DNA from: Polynucleobacter duraquae
GTDB lineage: Bacteria; Pseudomonadota; Gammaproteobacteria; Burkholderiales; Burkholderiaceae
NCBI RefSeq assembly: GCF_000973625.1
Contig: NZ_CP007501.1
Location: 1,674,001 to 1,738,000 of the forward strand
DNA length: 64,000 nucleotides
Reading direction: 5' to 3'
The position numbers were made by a program, and so were the translations under genes. Numbering within the stretch: the first letter of the stretch is position 1; each line of letters begins with the position of its first letter. The notes beneath the pieces were generated by a model. The model was not told the DNA's origin and made no database searches. It worked only from the letters and a program-made list of their open reading frames with translations. Below, one piece after another: positions 19,084-28,905 of this stretch.

Positions 19084-21390
19084 TTAAATCTCCTCGACCG
19101 GAGCTACATCAGCTTTTGGCCGCTTACCCGGAATTGCTGGAGCATCAAACTGAAGCTGAACCTTACCATCAGCGTCAATATCGACATCCACGTGACCACC
19201 CTGCGCCAACTTGCCAAATAGTAATTCGTCAGCAAGTGCTTTGCGTACCGTATCTTGAATGATTCGCTGCATTGGTCTTGCGCCCATGAGTGGATCAAAG
19301 CCATGTTTAGCCAAATGGGCACGTAATGCCGAACTAAATGTAGCATCCACCTTCTTCTCATGGAGTTGCTCTTCTAACTGCATCAAGAACTTATCCACCA
19401 CACGCATGATGATGGTCTCATCAAGCGCCTTGAAGGAAACAATCGCATCTAAACGATTACGGAATTCTGGCGTGAAGAACTTCTTGATATCCGCCATCTC
19501 ATCGCCAGACTCACGTGCATTAGTAAAGCCAATGGTGGACTTCTGCATTGCTTCAGCACCAGCATTCGTTGTCATGATGATGATGACATTACGGAAATCG
19601 GTCTTGCGACCGTTGTTGTCCGTGAGGGTGCCATGATCCATGACCTGCAAAAGGATATTGAAAATATCTGGGTGTGCTTTTTCAACCTCATCAAGCAAGA
19701 GAACACAATGCGGCTTCTTGTTAACAGCCTCAGTTAGCAAGCCACCTTGATCAAAGCCCACATATCCTGGGGGCGCACCGATTAAACGACTGACCGCATG
19801 ACGCTCCATATACTCAGACATGTCAAAGCGTAGAAGCTCAATACCTAAGATGTAAGCAAGCTGCTTAGCAACCTCTGTCTTACCTACACCAGTTGGGCCT
19901 GAGAATAAGAATGAGCCAATCGGTCTATCGATTTTGCCAAGTCCAGCACGAGTCATCTTGATTGCGCTCGCTAGAGCCTCAATGGCAGGATCTTGACCAA
20001 ACACCACACTCTTAATATCTCGATCTAGTGTTTGCAGCTTGCTACGATCATCCACCGTTACAGATTGTGGCGGTATGCGAGCGATTTTTGCGACGATCTC
20101 TTCAATCTCCGGGCGACCAATAGTTTTCTTCTGCTTAGATTTTGGCAGAATGCGTTGCGCTGCACCAGCCTCATCAATCACATCAATTGCCTTGTCTGGC
20201 AAATGACGGTCATTGATATAGCGTGAAGATAATTCAGCGGCAGCAACTAAGGCTGCGGAAGCGTATTTAACTCCGTGGTGCTCCTCAAAACGCGACTTCA
20301 AACCACGCAAAATTTGCACAGTCTGATCGACAGTTGGCTCAACCACATCCACTTTCTGGAAGCGGCGTGATAGAGCAGCATCTTTTTCGAAAATGCCTCG
20401 GTACTCAGTAAAGGTAGTTGCGCCGATACACTTGAGCTGACCATTTGATAGTGCAGGCTTTAGTAAATTGCTTGCATCCAATGTACCACCCGATGCAGCA
20501 CCCGCACCAATTAAGGTATGAATCTCATCGATAAATAAAACGCCGTGGGCGCTATCTTTTAAAGACTTAAGAACACTCTTCAAGCGCTGCTCAAAATCTC
20601 CGCGGTACTTAGTGCCTGCCAGTAGCGCACCCATATCGAGTGAATAGACAGTGGCATCAGCCAAGATCTCAGGGACATCACCTTTCACAATTCTCCAAGC
20701 TAAGCCTTCAGCGATCGCAGTCTTACCCACACCCGCCTCACCCACCAATAGGGGGTTATTTTTACGACGACGGCACAGTACCTGAATGACGCGCTCAACT
20801 TCACTATCGCGACCAATCAGCGGATCAATCTTGCCCTGCTTAGCCAGCACATTCAGGTTCTGGGTGTATTGCTCTAAAGGACTCTCTTTGCCGCCAGACG
20901 ATGCATCCTCGGTCTCTTGGGTAGCCTCAGCAGGCTTCACACTCTCAGCTTGATCTTTGCGTACACCGTGGCTAATAAAGTTCACTACATCCAAACGAGT
21001 AACGCCTTGCTGCTGCAAGAAATACACTGCATGCGAATCTTTTTCACCAAAGATAGCTACGAGTACATTTGCCCCGGTAACTTCTTTCTTACCATTTGAG
21101 GTAGATTGCACATGCATGATGGCGCGTTGAATCACACGCTGGAAACCCAGGGTTGGTTGAGTATCAACTTCATCGCTACCTGGAACCACAGGCGTATTGT
21201 CATTAATAAAATTTTTCAGCTGTGCACGAAGCTCAGCGATATTGACAGCGCAGGCTTTTAAAACCTCCACTGCGGTCGCGTTGTCTAGTAAGGCGGCAAG
21301 CAAATGCTCCACCGTAATAAATTCATGTCTTGAAGCTCGCGCATCAACAAACGCCATGTGCAAACTTACTTCTAATTCCTGGGCAATCAT
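19084..21390 (-). CDS. clpA: ATP-dependent Clp protease ATP-binding subunit ClpA
   Basis: An AAA+ unfoldase that feeds substrates to ClpP; 768 residues, beginning [18 protein letters not shown]. Two nucleotide-binding domains carry Walker A motifs [10 protein letters not shown] (about residue 215) and [10 protein letters not shown] (about 500). Walker [13 protein letters not shown] and [11 protein letters not shown] follow. The IGF tripeptide that docks into ClpP is in KSTIGFTNA near 620. I used ATG 21390, not the frame start 18 nt upstream, because it overlaps the clpS stop as ATGA. It works with ClpS on N-degron substrates. clpP itself is not in the window. Confidence 0.97.
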   Translation of the reverse strand: MIAQELEVSLHMAFVDARASRHEFITVEHLLAALLDNATAVEVLKACAVNIAELRAQLKNFINDNTPVVPGSDEVDTQPTLGFQRVIQRAIMHVQSTSNGKKEVTGANVLVAIFGEKDSHAVYFLQQQGVTRLDVVNFISHGVRKDQAESVKPAEATQETEDASSGGKESPLEQYTQNLNVLAKQGKIDPLIGRDSEVERVIQVLCRRRKNNPLLVGEAGVGKTAIAEGLAWRIVKGDVPEILADATVYSLDMGALLAGTKYRGDFEQRLKSVLKSLKDSAHGVLFIDEIHTLIGAGAASGGTLDASNLLKPALSNGQLKCIGATTFTEYRGIFEKDAALSRRFQKVDVVEPTVDQTVQILRGLKSRFEEHHGVKYASAALVAAAELSSRYINDRHLPDKAIDVIDEAGAAQRILPKSKQKKTIGRPEIEEIVAKIARIPPQSVTVDDRSKLQTLDRDIKSVVFGQDPAIEALASAIKMTRAGLGKIDRPIGSFLFSGPTGVGKTEVAKQLAYILGIELLRFDMSEYMERHAVSRLIGAPPGYVGFDQGGLLTEAVNKKPHCVLLLDEVEKAHPDIFNILLQVMDHGTLTDNNGRKTDFRNVIIIMTTNAGAEAMQKSTIGFTNARESGDEMADIKKFFTPEFRNRLDAIVSFKALDETIIMRVVDKFLMQLEEQLHEKKVDATFSSALRAHLAKHGFDPLMGARPMQRIIQDTVRKALADELLFGKLAQGGHVDVDIDADGKVQLQFDAPAIPGKRPKADVAPVEEI

Positions 21391-21734
21391 GCTTCCTCCA
21401 TAGTGCACTGTAGTGGGTGACCCGCTTCGCGGGAGAGCTCGATAACTTGATGCACTTTTGTTGCTGCAACATCACGTGTAAATAAACCGCAAATGCCTTT
21501 ACCAACTAAATGAACCTGCAACATGATCCGTGTAGCTGTCTCATGATCCTTATTAAAATACTCCTGAATGACCATCACCACAAATTCCATTGGCGTGTAA
21601 TCGTCATTTAATAGTAAAACTTTATACATCGAAGGTGACTTTAATTTCTCAGCCTGCTTTTCGAGAAGAATAGTGTCTTCAATGTGGGGGTTGTTTGGAT
21701 TGCCAACCGTTGGATTTTTCGTTGTACGACTCAT
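21387..21734 (-). CDS. clpS: ATP-dependent Clp protease adaptor ClpS
   Basis: An adaptor that delivers N-degron substrates to ClpA; about 115 residues from MSRTTKNP. Family landmarks are [13 protein letters not shown] (substrate pocket), followed by [17 protein letters not shown] (conserved histidine and core helix) and the AATKV strand. The start at 21734 is preferred over the frame start 63 nt upstream, whose residues look like untranslated sequence. clpS and clpA overlap by 4 nt. The upstream region, shared with a divergent cold shock gene, is the longest gap in the window. Confidence 0.95.
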   Translation of the reverse strand: MSRTTKNPTVGNPNNPHIEDTILLEKQAEKLKSPSMYKVLLLNDDYTPMEFVVMVIQEYFNKDHETATRIMLQVHLVGKGICGLFTRDVAATKVHQVIELSREAGHPLQCTMEEA

Positions 21735-22019
21735 ATGAAACATTCTAAACACAGATACAAAAAATAGGATTTCGGAGCTTTGTTGCAAAAAAACCATTAA
21801 GAAAGGCCCTTAAACACTATATTGGGGCATTTTTCGATAAAAAAAGGGGGGATTAATAGTAACTATATTTACCCACCCCCTTGACACCCCACCATAAAGG
21901 GCAAACAATCAAGGGGTAGGCTTTATTTAAAGTCCTATTTAGGCGTGTTGTAGAGCGAGACTGATTAAAAAGTATTCACCCTCATCACGGTTGTTTTAAG
22001 TTTATGTAATGGAGTTCGC
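21735..22019. other. 285-nt intergenic region between clpS and the cold shock gene
   Basis: The longest non-coding stretch in the window. It contains AAGGGGG (21844-21850) and CCCCCTT (21876-21882) as widely spaced inverted arms, an inner imperfect palindrome ATAGT-A-ACTAT (21856-21866), and a candidate promoter with its -35 at 21881. The last ~100 nt would be a long leader of the cold shock mRNA. I see no small open frame with a convincing start. Confidence 0.6.
21881..21909 (+). promoter_or_regulatory. Candidate sigma-70 promoter for the cold shock gene
   Basis: A perfect TTGACA at 21881-21886 is followed by a 17-nt spacer and AACAAT at 21904-21909, which matches 4 of 6 positions of the -10 consensus. 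Transcription from it would begin near 21916 and leave a leader of about 100 nt, in keeping with the long leaders known for CspA-type mRNAs. The weak -10 keeps this tentative. Confidence 0.5.
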
Positions 22020-22223
22020 ATGGCGACCGGAATTGTTAAGTGGTTCAATGATGCAAAAGGTTTTGGCTTTATCAAACCTGATGATGGTGAAGAAGAGTTG
22101 TTTGCGCATTTCAGCGCAATCACAATGCCTGGGTTTAAAACACTCAAGGAAAACCAAAAGGTAACGTTTGATATTACCCAAGGTCCTAAGGGCAAACAAG
22201 CTACTAATATCCAAGCAGCTTAA
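22020..22223 (+). CDS. Cold shock protein, CspA family
   Basis: A single-stranded nucleic-acid-binding OB-fold protein of 67 residues, the normal CSD length. RNP1 is GFGFI ([11 protein letters not shown], residues 14-24) and RNP2 is [11 protein letters not shown]2 usually reads VFVHFSAI, so alanine replaces the valine. It likely acts as an RNA chaperone. ATG 22020 has GGAG upstream (AATGGAGTTCGC). The gene is monocistronic: a candidate promoter lies 110-140 nt upstream and a terminator 20 nt downstream. Cold-inducibility is not proven by sequence, since many such paralogues are constitutive. Confidence 0.96.
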   Translation: MATGIVKWFNDAKGFGFIKPDDGEEELFAHFSAITMPGFKTLKENQKVTFDITQGPKGKQATNIQAA

Positions 22224-22242
22224 TCTGCTTTAGATCATTACT

Positions 22243-22273
22243 AAAACCCAGGACTTGTTCCTGGGTTTTTTTT
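22243..22273 (+). terminator. Intrinsic terminator after the cold shock gene
   Basis: AAAACCCAGGA (22243-22253) pairs with TCCTGGGTTTT (22259-22269) across a 5-nt loop, followed by more T. Confidence 0.93.
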
Positions 22274-22364
22274 CGCCTGTATTTTCTTGTCTTACTAGCC
22301 CTGCCTTAGAATTACCCTCACACACTTAGGACGCTCCACTCAAAACACCATGCATTTACCCCAC

Positions 22365-22805
22365 ATGAAACAATTCATTTTTTCGCTTACGGCGATTGCT
22401 GGGATCATTTCAGCGCCCTCGTTTGCACAACAGAATGTCGGCCTGCCTACGGTTGAACTCAAAACTGGGATCTATCGTATTCAGGCAGAGTTAGCTGATA
22501 CACCTAAAGCGCGTGAGCTTGGACTCATGAATCGCACCAGCATGCCCACCAACTCCGGCATGCTCTTTATCTTTGAGCAAAAAGCAGGGCATTGTTTCTG
22601 GATGAACAACACAAAGATTCCGCTATCGATTGCTTTCATTGCCGATGATGGCAAGATTGTGAATATTGAAGAGATGCAAGCGGAGACCACTAATAACCAC
22701 TGCCCCAAGGCAGCGGTACGTTATGCACTTGAGATGAATAAACAGTGGTTCTCGGAGAGAGTCATCTTGCCTGGCACGGTCATTCAAGGACTGCCTAAAA
22801 AATAA
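22365..22805 (+). CDS. DUF192 family exported protein
   Basis: A small DUF192 protein of unknown function, 146 residues from ATG 22365. The first 22 or so residues, MKQFIFSLTAIAGIISAPSF, form a Sec signal peptide with likely cleavage after SFA. The mature part has the family features: ELGLMNRTSMPTNSGMLFIF and HCFWMNNTKIPLSIAFI, a C-x-WM-x-NT-x-IPL core. An ATG 15 nt upstream is possible but would put His and Pro before the Lys of the signal peptide. It stands alone between two terminators and is predicted periplasmic. Confidence 0.88.
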   Translation: MKQFIFSLTAIAGIISAPSFAQQNVGLPTVELKTGIYRIQAELADTPKARELGLMNRTSMPTNSGMLFIFEQKAGHCFWMNNTKIPLSIAFIADDGKIVNIEEMQAETTNNHCPKAAVRYALEMNKQWFSERVILPGTVIQGLPKK

Positions 22806-22830
22806 AGGGTTGGTAATAGTGCCCATAATA

Positions 22831-22860
22831 AAAAACGCAGACCGAGGTCTGCGTTTTCTT
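22831..22860. terminator. Terminator between the DUF192 gene and ppnP
   Basis: CGCAGAC (22836-22842) pairs with GTCTGCG (22847-22853) across a 4-nt loop, with A on the left and T on the right. It serves the plus-strand gene and probably the converging ppnP. Confidence 0.9.
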
Positions 22861-22900
22861 TAGGGCGAAAAAGAAATCATCGCCTTGCTCGCTGAATTAC

Positions 22901-23206
22901 TTATTCAAAGTGACAAACATAGTGCACTGGAGACTCGGCGCGGATGATGAAATAACCGCCTTTTTCTACCTCCCAGCTTTGACCGGCTTTGAACTCCACC
23001 TCTGGGGCGCCGTTAATACTGACAAACGCATTACCGTCAACTACCTCCATGATTTCTTTAGTGCTTAGGTCAAAACGTAAAGTACTGGGCAACACCACGC
23101 CAACAGATTTACGAATACCATTTGGCAAGGTAACAGTGTGGGATACACACTTGCCATCAAAAAATATATTGGCTTTTTTGCCTACAGAAACTTGATCAAA
23201 TTGCAT
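22901..23206 (-). CDS. ppnP: Pyrimidine/purine nucleoside phosphorylase PpnP
   Basis: A small cupin-fold nucleoside phosphorylase (formerly DUF1255/YaiE) that cleaves nucleosides with phosphate to base and pentose-1-phosphate. The 101-residue length is typical. It opens MQFDQVSVGKKANIFFDGKC and contains SHTVTLPNGIRKSVGVVLP and a terminal FIIRAESPVHYVCHF, as in the family. It lies 48 nt downstream of argG on the same strand, so it may share the arg transcript, and a terminator follows it. Confidence 0.92.
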   Translation of the reverse strand: MQFDQVSVGKKANIFFDGKCVSHTVTLPNGIRKSVGVVLPSTLRFDLSTKEIMEVVDGNAFVSINGAPEVEFKAGQSWEVEKGGYFIIRAESPVHYVCHFE

Positions 23207-23254
23207 CTTTATTCTTTCTAATCTGAATTACTAGTTTGTTGATTATCTAAATTA

Positions 23255-24481
23255 TTAAGCACGCTTACGTCTTGCAGTTTCAGCAATTCGCATACGTAGC
23301 GCATTGAGCTTAATAAATCCACCCGCATCGGCTTGGTTATAAGCACCGCCATCATCATCAAAGGTGGCGATAGTCTGATCAAACAAAGTGTTCGCTGAAT
23401 CGCGCGAGATCACAGAAACAGATCCCTTGTAGAGCTTCAGACGCACAACACCGTTCACCATTTGTTGCGTGTGATCGATCAATGTTTGTAGAGCCAGGCG
23501 TTCTGGCGCCCACCATAGACCGTTGTAGATCAAGCTTGCGTATCTTGGCATCAGGTCATCTTTGAGGTGAGCCACTTCACGGTCTAAAGTAATACTCTCA
23601 ATTCCGCGGTGTGCTTTTAACAAGATAGTGCCGCCAGGGGTTTCATAGCAGCCACGGCTCTTCATACCTACAAAGCGGTTCTCAACCAAGTCAAGACGAC
23701 CAATGCCATGCATGCCGCCGATGCGATTGAGTTCAGCTAATAACTCATGTGGCTTATAGGCTTTGCCATTAATTGCCACCGGATCACCGGAACGGAATTC
23801 AATTTCAATAATTTCTGGGGCATCTGGAGCTTTCTCAGGAGAGACCGTCCAACGCCACATAGATTCTTCTGCTTCAGCATTCGGGCTTTCGAGATGACGG
23901 CCTTCATAACTGATGTGCAATAAGTTGGCATCCATAGAATATGGTGAGCCGCCTTGCTTATGCTTCATCTCTACTGGGATGCCATGCTTTTCTGCATAGG
24001 CCATGAGTTTTTCACGAGAAAGCAAATCCCACTCGCGCCATGGTGCAATTACTTTAATTCCTGGCTCAAGGGCGTAATAGCCCAACTCAAAACGAACTTG
24101 GTCATTACCCTTACCAGTAGCGCCATGCGATACAGAATCAGCACCAGTTGCACGAGCAATTTCAATTTGACGCTTCGCAATCAATGGACGTGCGATGGAA
24201 GTGCCCAGAAGGTACTCGCCCTCGTAAATCGTATTAGCGCGGAACATGGGGAATACAAAGTCGCGCACAAACTCTTCACGCAAGTCGTCGATAAAGATAT
24301 TTTTTGGCTTGATGCCAAACTGCAATGCCTTGGCACGTGCTGGCTCCAACTCTTCACCCTGACCCAAATCAGCTGTGAAAGTAACGATCTCACATTGATA
24401 AGTATCTTGAAGCCATTTGAGAATCACACTAGTATCAAGACCGCCGGAATACGCTAAAACTACTTTTTTAATATCAGACAT
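23255..24481 (-). CDS. argG: Argininosuccinate synthase
   Basis: Joins citrulline and aspartate using ATP in arginine synthesis; 408 residues, the usual length of the type closer to eukaryotic enzymes. The PP-loop ATP site is [18 protein letters not shown] at residues 7-24. Substrate-binding segments [16 protein letters not shown] and [19 protein letters not shown] are intact. It follows argF by 58 nt on the same strand, so argF-argG is probably one operon supplying two consecutive pathway steps. Confidence 0.98.
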   Translation of the reverse strand: MSDIKKVVLAYSGGLDTSVILKWLQDTYQCEIVTFTADLGQGEELEPARAKALQFGIKPKNIFIDDLREEFVRDFVFPMFRANTIYEGEYLLGTSIARPLIAKRQIEIARATGADSVSHGATGKGNDQVRFELGYYALEPGIKVIAPWREWDLLSREKLMAYAEKHGIPVEMKHKQGGSPYSMDANLLHISYEGRHLESPNAEAEESMWRWTVSPEKAPDAPEIIEIEFRSGDPVAINGKAYKPHELLAELNRIGGMHGIGRLDLVENRFVGMKSRGCYETPGGTILLKAHRGIESITLDREVAHLKDDLMPRYASLIYNGLWWAPERLALQTLIDHTQQMVNGVVRLKLYKGSVSVISRDSANTLFDQTIATFDDDGGAYNQADAGGFIKLNALRMRIAETARRKRA

Positions 24482-24539
24482 GATTTTTATTCAATCAAAA
24501 AATTAACTAATAAATAACAAAAATAAATTACTCAAACAC

Positions 24540-25487
24540 TTAGTCCAAACGGCCGCAGAGTAAATACTCCATCAAGGCCTTTTGAACATGTAAACGATTT
24601 TCAGCCTCTTCCCAAACGATGCTTTGAGGACCATCAATCACCTCTGCTGAAACCTCTTCGCCACGATGCGCTGGTAAACAATGCATAAACAAAGCTTCTG
24701 GTTTTGCTAAGGCCATTAGCTCTTCATCGACCATCCAGTCTTTAAAAGCAGACATACGGGAAGTATTTTCATCCTCGTAGCCCATGCTAGTCCATACATC
24801 AGTAGTAACTAGGTCGGCACCCTTACAAGCATCTTTTGGATCAGAGCAAATCGTCAGATACTTTAAAGCTTTCGCAGTCAATCTGGAGTCATCCAACTGA
24901 TAACCGCTAGGGGCAGAAAAGCGAATTTGAAAATCCAAACATTCCGCCGCCTGAATCCAGGTGTAGGCCATATTATTGGCATCACCTACCCAAGCAACCG
25001 TTTTGCCCTGAATCGGGCCACGTGCTTCTACAAAAGTAAAAATATCGGCCAATACTTGGCAGGGATGGTATTCATTGGTAAGGCCATTGATCACGGGCAC
25101 TCGAGAATTAGCAGCAAAGCGCTCAATAATCTCTTGGCCAAAAGTACGGATCATGATGATGTCCGTCATCCTAGAAATCACCTGCGCAGCGTCCTCTACA
25201 GGCTCACCACGGCCTAACTGGGTATCTCGGGTGTTCAGGTATACGGCATGGCCACCAAGCTGGTGTATGCCCGCCTCAAAAGAAAGGCGGGTACGAGTTG
25301 AATGCTTCTCAAAGATCATCGCTAGCGTGCGGTCGTGCAAGGGGTGCCAAGTCTCGTAACTTTTGAACTTCGTCTTGAGCCAAGCAGAGCGCTTGAGGAG
25401 ATAGTCATATTCTTCACGCGTCAGGTCAGCAAACTGCAAGTAATGCTTAACCTGGCCGGGCACTTGGGGCTTTGCCAAAGATGTCAT
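24540..25487 (-). CDS. argF: Ornithine carbamoyltransferase
   Basis: Forms citrulline from ornithine and carbamoyl phosphate; 315 residues from the chosen start. The carbamoyl-phosphate loop appears as STRTRLSFEAG, with HQLGGHAVYL and the ornithine-side HCLPAHRGEE containing the catalytic cysteine. The frame extends 48 nt upstream to another ATG at 25535. I prefer ATG 25487 (MTSLAKPQ), which starts nearer the conserved KHYLQF, but no ribosome site decides it. It lies directly upstream of argG. Confidence 0.96.
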   Translation of the reverse strand: MTSLAKPQVPGQVKHYLQFADLTREEYDYLLKRSAWLKTKFKSYETWHPLHDRTLAMIFEKHSTRTRLSFEAGIHQLGGHAVYLNTRDTQLGRGEPVEDAAQVISRMTDIIMIRTFGQEIIERFAANSRVPVINGLTNEYHPCQVLADIFTFVEARGPIQGKTVAWVGDANNMAYTWIQAAECLDFQIRFSAPSGYQLDDSRLTAKALKYLTICSDPKDACKGADLVTTDVWTSMGYEDENTSRMSAFKDWMVDEELMALAKPEALFMHCLPAHRGEEVSAEVIDGPQSIVWEEAENRLHVQKALMEYLLCGRLD

Positions 25488-25638
25488 TGTTGAGCTTTCT
25501 ACTAGAGTTTTAGCTTGCATTATTGTTTGGGGCATCGAACTGCACGAAAATAGTTCCTAAAGTTATCTTAGGGCCTTCGCAGACTGTTAAGCTAAGGTCT
25601 AAGTAACACCGATTCCTTACTACGATTTCTACGCCAAC

Positions 25639-25953
25639 TTGAACCACAAAAAGCTTTTCATTCAAGGCATTACAACCTCTGGCAAACCTTTTCGACCTAG
25701 CGACTGGGCCGAACGTCTTTGCGGAGTAATGGCCACTTTTCGCCCACCAGGCGATGCTGGTGATCCCCGCTTTACTTACTCACCTTATGCCAGACCAGTG
25801 GTTATTGCAAAAGTAACCTGCGTTGTTATTGACACCAGACTAAGAGACCTCGATCCGAGAGCGCTCGACTTTGTCATCAACTTTGCCAAAGACAATTGTC
25901 TGCCAATCGAAGAAGCCTGCGAATTCGAACCGAAACCACAATCCCAACCCTAA
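25639..25953 (+). CDS. DUF3579 domain-containing protein
   Basis: A 104-residue protein of the DUF3579 family, found mainly in Betaproteobacteria and of unknown function. The core reads FIQGITTSGKPFRPSDWAER, LCGVMATF and YSPYARPV. The frame contains no ATG before the conserved core, and an in-frame stop lies at 25600-25602. TTG 25639 is therefore the likely start, with the next ATG far inside the domain. It sits between argF and rpsT. No ribosome binding site is visible and expression may be low. Confidence 0.85.
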   Translation: MNHKKLFIQGITTSGKPFRPSDWAERLCGVMATFRPPGDAGDPRFTYSPYARPVVIAKVTCVVIDTRLRDLDPRALDFVINFAKDNCLPIEEACEFEPKPQSQP

Positions 25954-25983
25954 AAACAAAAACCCGCTCTGATAAGGAGCGGG
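25951..25983 (-). terminator. Intrinsic terminator of rpsT (minus strand)
   Basis: CCCGCTC (25963-25969) pairs with GAGCGGG (25977-25983) across a 7-nt loop. The T-rich tail lies on the minus strand (from the A-rich 25951-25962). It therefore ends rpsT and lies just beyond the stop of the DUF3579 gene. The plus-strand side has no proper T run. Confidence 0.85.
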
Positions 25984-26029
25984 CTTAGACTCTAAATTAC
26001 TCTAGAGTCTGCCTAAATCTATAAAAGTC

Positions 26030-26296
26030 TTACGCTGCCATCGCCTTAATAGCTGCAGACAAACGTGACTTCTGACGTGATGCGGTATTTTTGTGAGCAA
26101 TCTTTTTGTCGGCAATCTTGTCGATTGTGGACTGAGTTGCTGCGAATACTTTAGCAGCAGCATCCTTGTCGCCAGTTTCAATTGCTTTGCGAACCGCCTT
26201 GATGGAAGTACGAAGCTTTGAACGCAAGCTAGAGTTGTGCTCATTCTGTTTTACTGCCTGCCGTGCGCGTTTACGCGCTTGTGCGGTATTGGCCAT
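26030..26296 (-). CDS. rpsT: 30S ribosomal protein S20
   Basis: An 88-residue, alanine- and lysine-rich S20. It starts [20 protein letters not shown] and contains [20 protein letters not shown] and [12 protein letters not shown] near the end, all standard. Monocistronic, with its own terminator. The ~150-nt gap upstream, shared with murJ, must hold divergent promoters, but I see no clear -35/-10 pair. Confidence 0.98.
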   Translation of the reverse strand: MANTAQARKRARQAVKQNEHNSSLRSKLRTSIKAVRKAIETGDKDAAAKVFAATQSTIDKIADKKIAHKNTASRQKSRLSAAIKAMAA

Positions 26297-26449
26297 TTTT
26301 AAACCTTGCTATATAAAAATTACAAAATACGGTTAACTAAAATTCTGTGTGGGTTCGCCAAATTTGTAAGCTGACTCACCAAAACCCAAGATTTTACATT
26401 AAAGGACTAAAAAAGCCCAGCCGCTTGATAAATAGGGGAAAATTAGCCC

Positions 26450-28003
26450 ATGAATCTGCTTTCAGCTGCCGCTAAGGTCAGCTCCCTCACCATGCTCTCC
26501 CGAATGACTGGACTACTTCGGGAGACCCTGATTGCCCGTAGTTTTGGAGCTTCTGAGTGGACTGACGCCTTTAATGTAGCCTTCAGACTGCCCAATTTGC
26601 TACGTAGACTCTTCGCTGAAGGGGCCTTTTCTCAGGCATTTGTGCCCATTTTGGGAGAAATCTCCAGTCAAGGGGATGTAAAACAGTCCCAAATCCTCGT
26701 AAATGCTGTTGCCACGCTCTTATTTTGGGCCTTACTGCTAACGGTAGTCCTTGGGGTTATCGGCGCTCCTCTATTGATTCTGGTGATTGCTACGGGCTTT
26801 GAGGGCGGCCAGGCCTATGAGGCAAGCGTAGTCATGACCCGCATCATGTTTCCTTACATTGGTCTTATTTCGATGGTTTCCCTCTCCGCGGGGATCCTCA
26901 ATACCTTTGGCCGTTTTGCCATTCCAGCGTTTACTCCAGTTTTACTCAATTTAGCCCTAATTGGTAGCGCCATCTTTTTGGCACCCCATCTAGATCAGCC
27001 AATTTATGCCCTGAGTATCGGCGTACTCTTGGGCGGCGTATTACAGCTAGCCATTCAAGTTCCGGCTCTCGCTCAATTAGGCTTACTTCCAAGAGTGGGA
27101 CTTCTACCCGGGGCAATTACAGCGGCTTTTAAAAATCCGGATGCCCGTCGTGTCATGAAATTAATGGGGCCTGCAGTGTTTGCAGTTTCAGTCGCCCAGA
27201 TTTCTCTCATCATTAATACCAACATTGCATCTCGTTTACAAACCGGTAGCGTATCTTGGCTCTCCTATGCTGATCGCCTCATGGAGTTTCCAACAGCCCT
27301 TTTGGGGGTAGCGCTTGGAACGGTCTTGCTACCGAGCTTGAGCAAAGCAAATGCAAAAAATGATTTGGTGCATGCGGGTGAGCTGTTAATTTGGGGGCTG
27401 CAACTCACCTTTTTATTGGCAGCGCCATGTGCGATCGCTCTCTTTATTTTTGGAGAGCCGCTAGCAGCAGTTTTGTATCACTACGGTAAGTTCAGCGCCT
27501 TAGACGTATTAATGACGCAGCGTGCTCTGGCAGCCTATGGTGTTGGACTAATTGGCCTTATTTTGGTGAAGATCTTAGCTCCCGGCTTTTATTCCCGCCA
27601 AGATATTCGCACACCAGTAAAGATTGGTTTGCTGGTCTTGGTGGCAACCCAATTAGCTAATTTAGTGTTTGTTCCTTGGTTAGGTCATGCCGGCCTTGCA
27701 CTTTCGGTTGGCGCTGGCGCCTGCTTAAATGCTGCACTACTGTGGGTAGGCCTGCATCGACGTGGTGCCCTACCTAGCGCTGCGTGGTTCAAGTATTTAG
27801 GGCAGTTATTGCTTGCCTTAATTCCTTTTGCGCTCCTGATGTATTACGCTGCCACCGCACATGATTGGATAGCACTGCAATCTAGCCCTTGGATTCGAGT
27901 GGGCTTATTGGCTGCCTGGCTAGCCGCTGCAGCAGTAGTGTATTTCGTAGCCTTATGGCTTGTCGGAATTCGCTGGCAAAAATTCCTGCGTCATGCAAAA
28001 TAG
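26450..28003 (+). CDS. murJ: Lipid II flippase MurJ
   Basis: A MOP-superfamily membrane protein that flips lipid II across the inner membrane for peptidoglycan synthesis. It is 517 residues long with about 14 predicted hydrophobic helices. The N-terminal SRMTGLLRETLIARSFGAS and PNLLRRLFAEGAFSQAFVP are the family signatures and include the charged residues lining the cavity. It is followed after 5 nt by the SirB1-like gene, probably on the same transcript. Confidence 0.97.
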   Translation: MNLLSAAAKVSSLTMLSRMTGLLRETLIARSFGASEWTDAFNVAFRLPNLLRRLFAEGAFSQAFVPILGEISSQGDVKQSQILVNAVATLLFWALLLTVVLGVIGAPLLILVIATGFEGGQAYEASVVMTRIMFPYIGLISMVSLSAGILNTFGRFAIPAFTPVLLNLALIGSAIFLAPHLDQPIYALSIGVLLGGVLQLAIQVPALAQLGLLPRVGLLPGAITAAFKNPDARRVMKLMGPAVFAVSVAQISLIINTNIASRLQTGSVSWLSYADRLMEFPTALLGVALGTVLLPSLSKANAKNDLVHAGELLIWGLQLTFLLAAPCAIALFIFGEPLAAVLYHYGKFSALDVLMTQRALAAYGVGLIGLILVKILAPGFYSRQDIRTPVKIGLLVLVATQLANLVFVPWLGHAGLALSVGAGACLNAALLWVGLHRRGALPSAAWFKYLGQLLLALIPFALLMYYAATAHDWIALQSSPWIRVGLLAAWLAAAAVVYFVALWLVGIRWQKFLRHAK

Positions 28004-28008
28004 CCTTT

Positions 28009-28851
28009 ATGCCTACACAACAACTCGACTATTTCACATCCCTCGTAGCCGAAGACGAGCACCTCCCTCTAACTGAGGCGGCGGTGGCAGTTGCACAACA
28101 TGCCTACCCAGATCTCGATGTTCAGGGCGTACTTGATCAGATCGATCAGTGGGGCAACAAAATCAAGCAGCGTATTACTCCGGACACACCACCGATTCAG
28201 CGCCTGCAGTTGCTCAAACATTTCTTTTACAACGAGTTAGGCTTTGGCCCAAACCAGAATGACTTCTACGCACCTGAGAATTCTTACCTCCACCAGATCA
28301 TTGAGAGTCGCCGCGGCATTCCCATCTCGTTAGCTATCTTAATGATGGAGCTTGGACAGCAAATTGGTTTAAATATTCGCGGAGTATCTTTTCCCAATCA
28401 CTTCATGATGCGTATTTCTTTGCAACAAGGCGAAATCATCATGGATCCGTTGAATGGCGAATCTCTTTCCAAAAATCAGTTACAAGAAATGCTCGACCCC
28501 TATCTCGATGCCAAAGGGTATCGCGGTGAGCTCAGCCTGCCACTCAATATTTTCTTGCGAGCCTCTAGCTCTCGAGAAATTCTCTCGCGCTTTATGAGAA
28601 ATCTCAAAATGATTTATTCGGAAGATGAACGCTGGGAGCGTCTGCTAGGCATTCAAGAGCGTCTAGTGATTTTGTTGCCAGACTCAGCTGAAGAAGTTCG
28701 TGACCGTGGCTTGATCTTTGCACAACTAGAATATGTGCGACCTGCGATAGCTGATCTACATCACTACTTAGGCGAAATGCCTGGCGCAGAAGATGCGGCA
28801 GATATTCGTGAGCATATCGCCACGCTAGAGAGTCAAACTAAACTGCATTAG
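28009..28851 (+). CDS. SirB1 family protein (transglutaminase-like/TPR)
   Basis: A 280-residue member of the SirB1 group (transglutaminase-like fold with a C-terminal TPR-like part), formerly UPF0162; precise function unknown. Landmarks are FFYNELGFGPNQNDFY, NSYLHQIIESRRGIPISLAI and GVSFPNHFMM, the latter holding the conserved histidine. I used ATG 28009 (MPTQQLDYF); the longer frame overlaps murJ. The C-terminus is helical. It probably shares the murJ transcript. Confidence 0.87.
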   Translation: MPTQQLDYFTSLVAEDEHLPLTEAAVAVAQHAYPDLDVQGVLDQIDQWGNKIKQRITPDTPPIQRLQLLKHFFYNELGFGPNQNDFYAPENSYLHQIIESRRGIPISLAILMMELGQQIGLNIRGVSFPNHFMMRISLQQGEIIMDPLNGESLSKNQLQEMLDPYLDAKGYRGELSLPLNIFLRASSSREILSRFMRNLKMIYSEDERWERLLGIQERLVILLPDSAEEVRDRGLIFAQLEYVRPAIADLHHYLGEMPGAEDAADIREHIATLESQTKLH

Positions 28852-28905
28852 GCAGGGCGCACTCAATCTCAATAGTGCTTGCTTATTTCATTCTTATAAT
28901 GGGGT

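Noticed and set aside
23954..24457. 167-codon open frame opposite argG
   Set aside because: It lies entirely within argG in antisense and has no recognisable motif.
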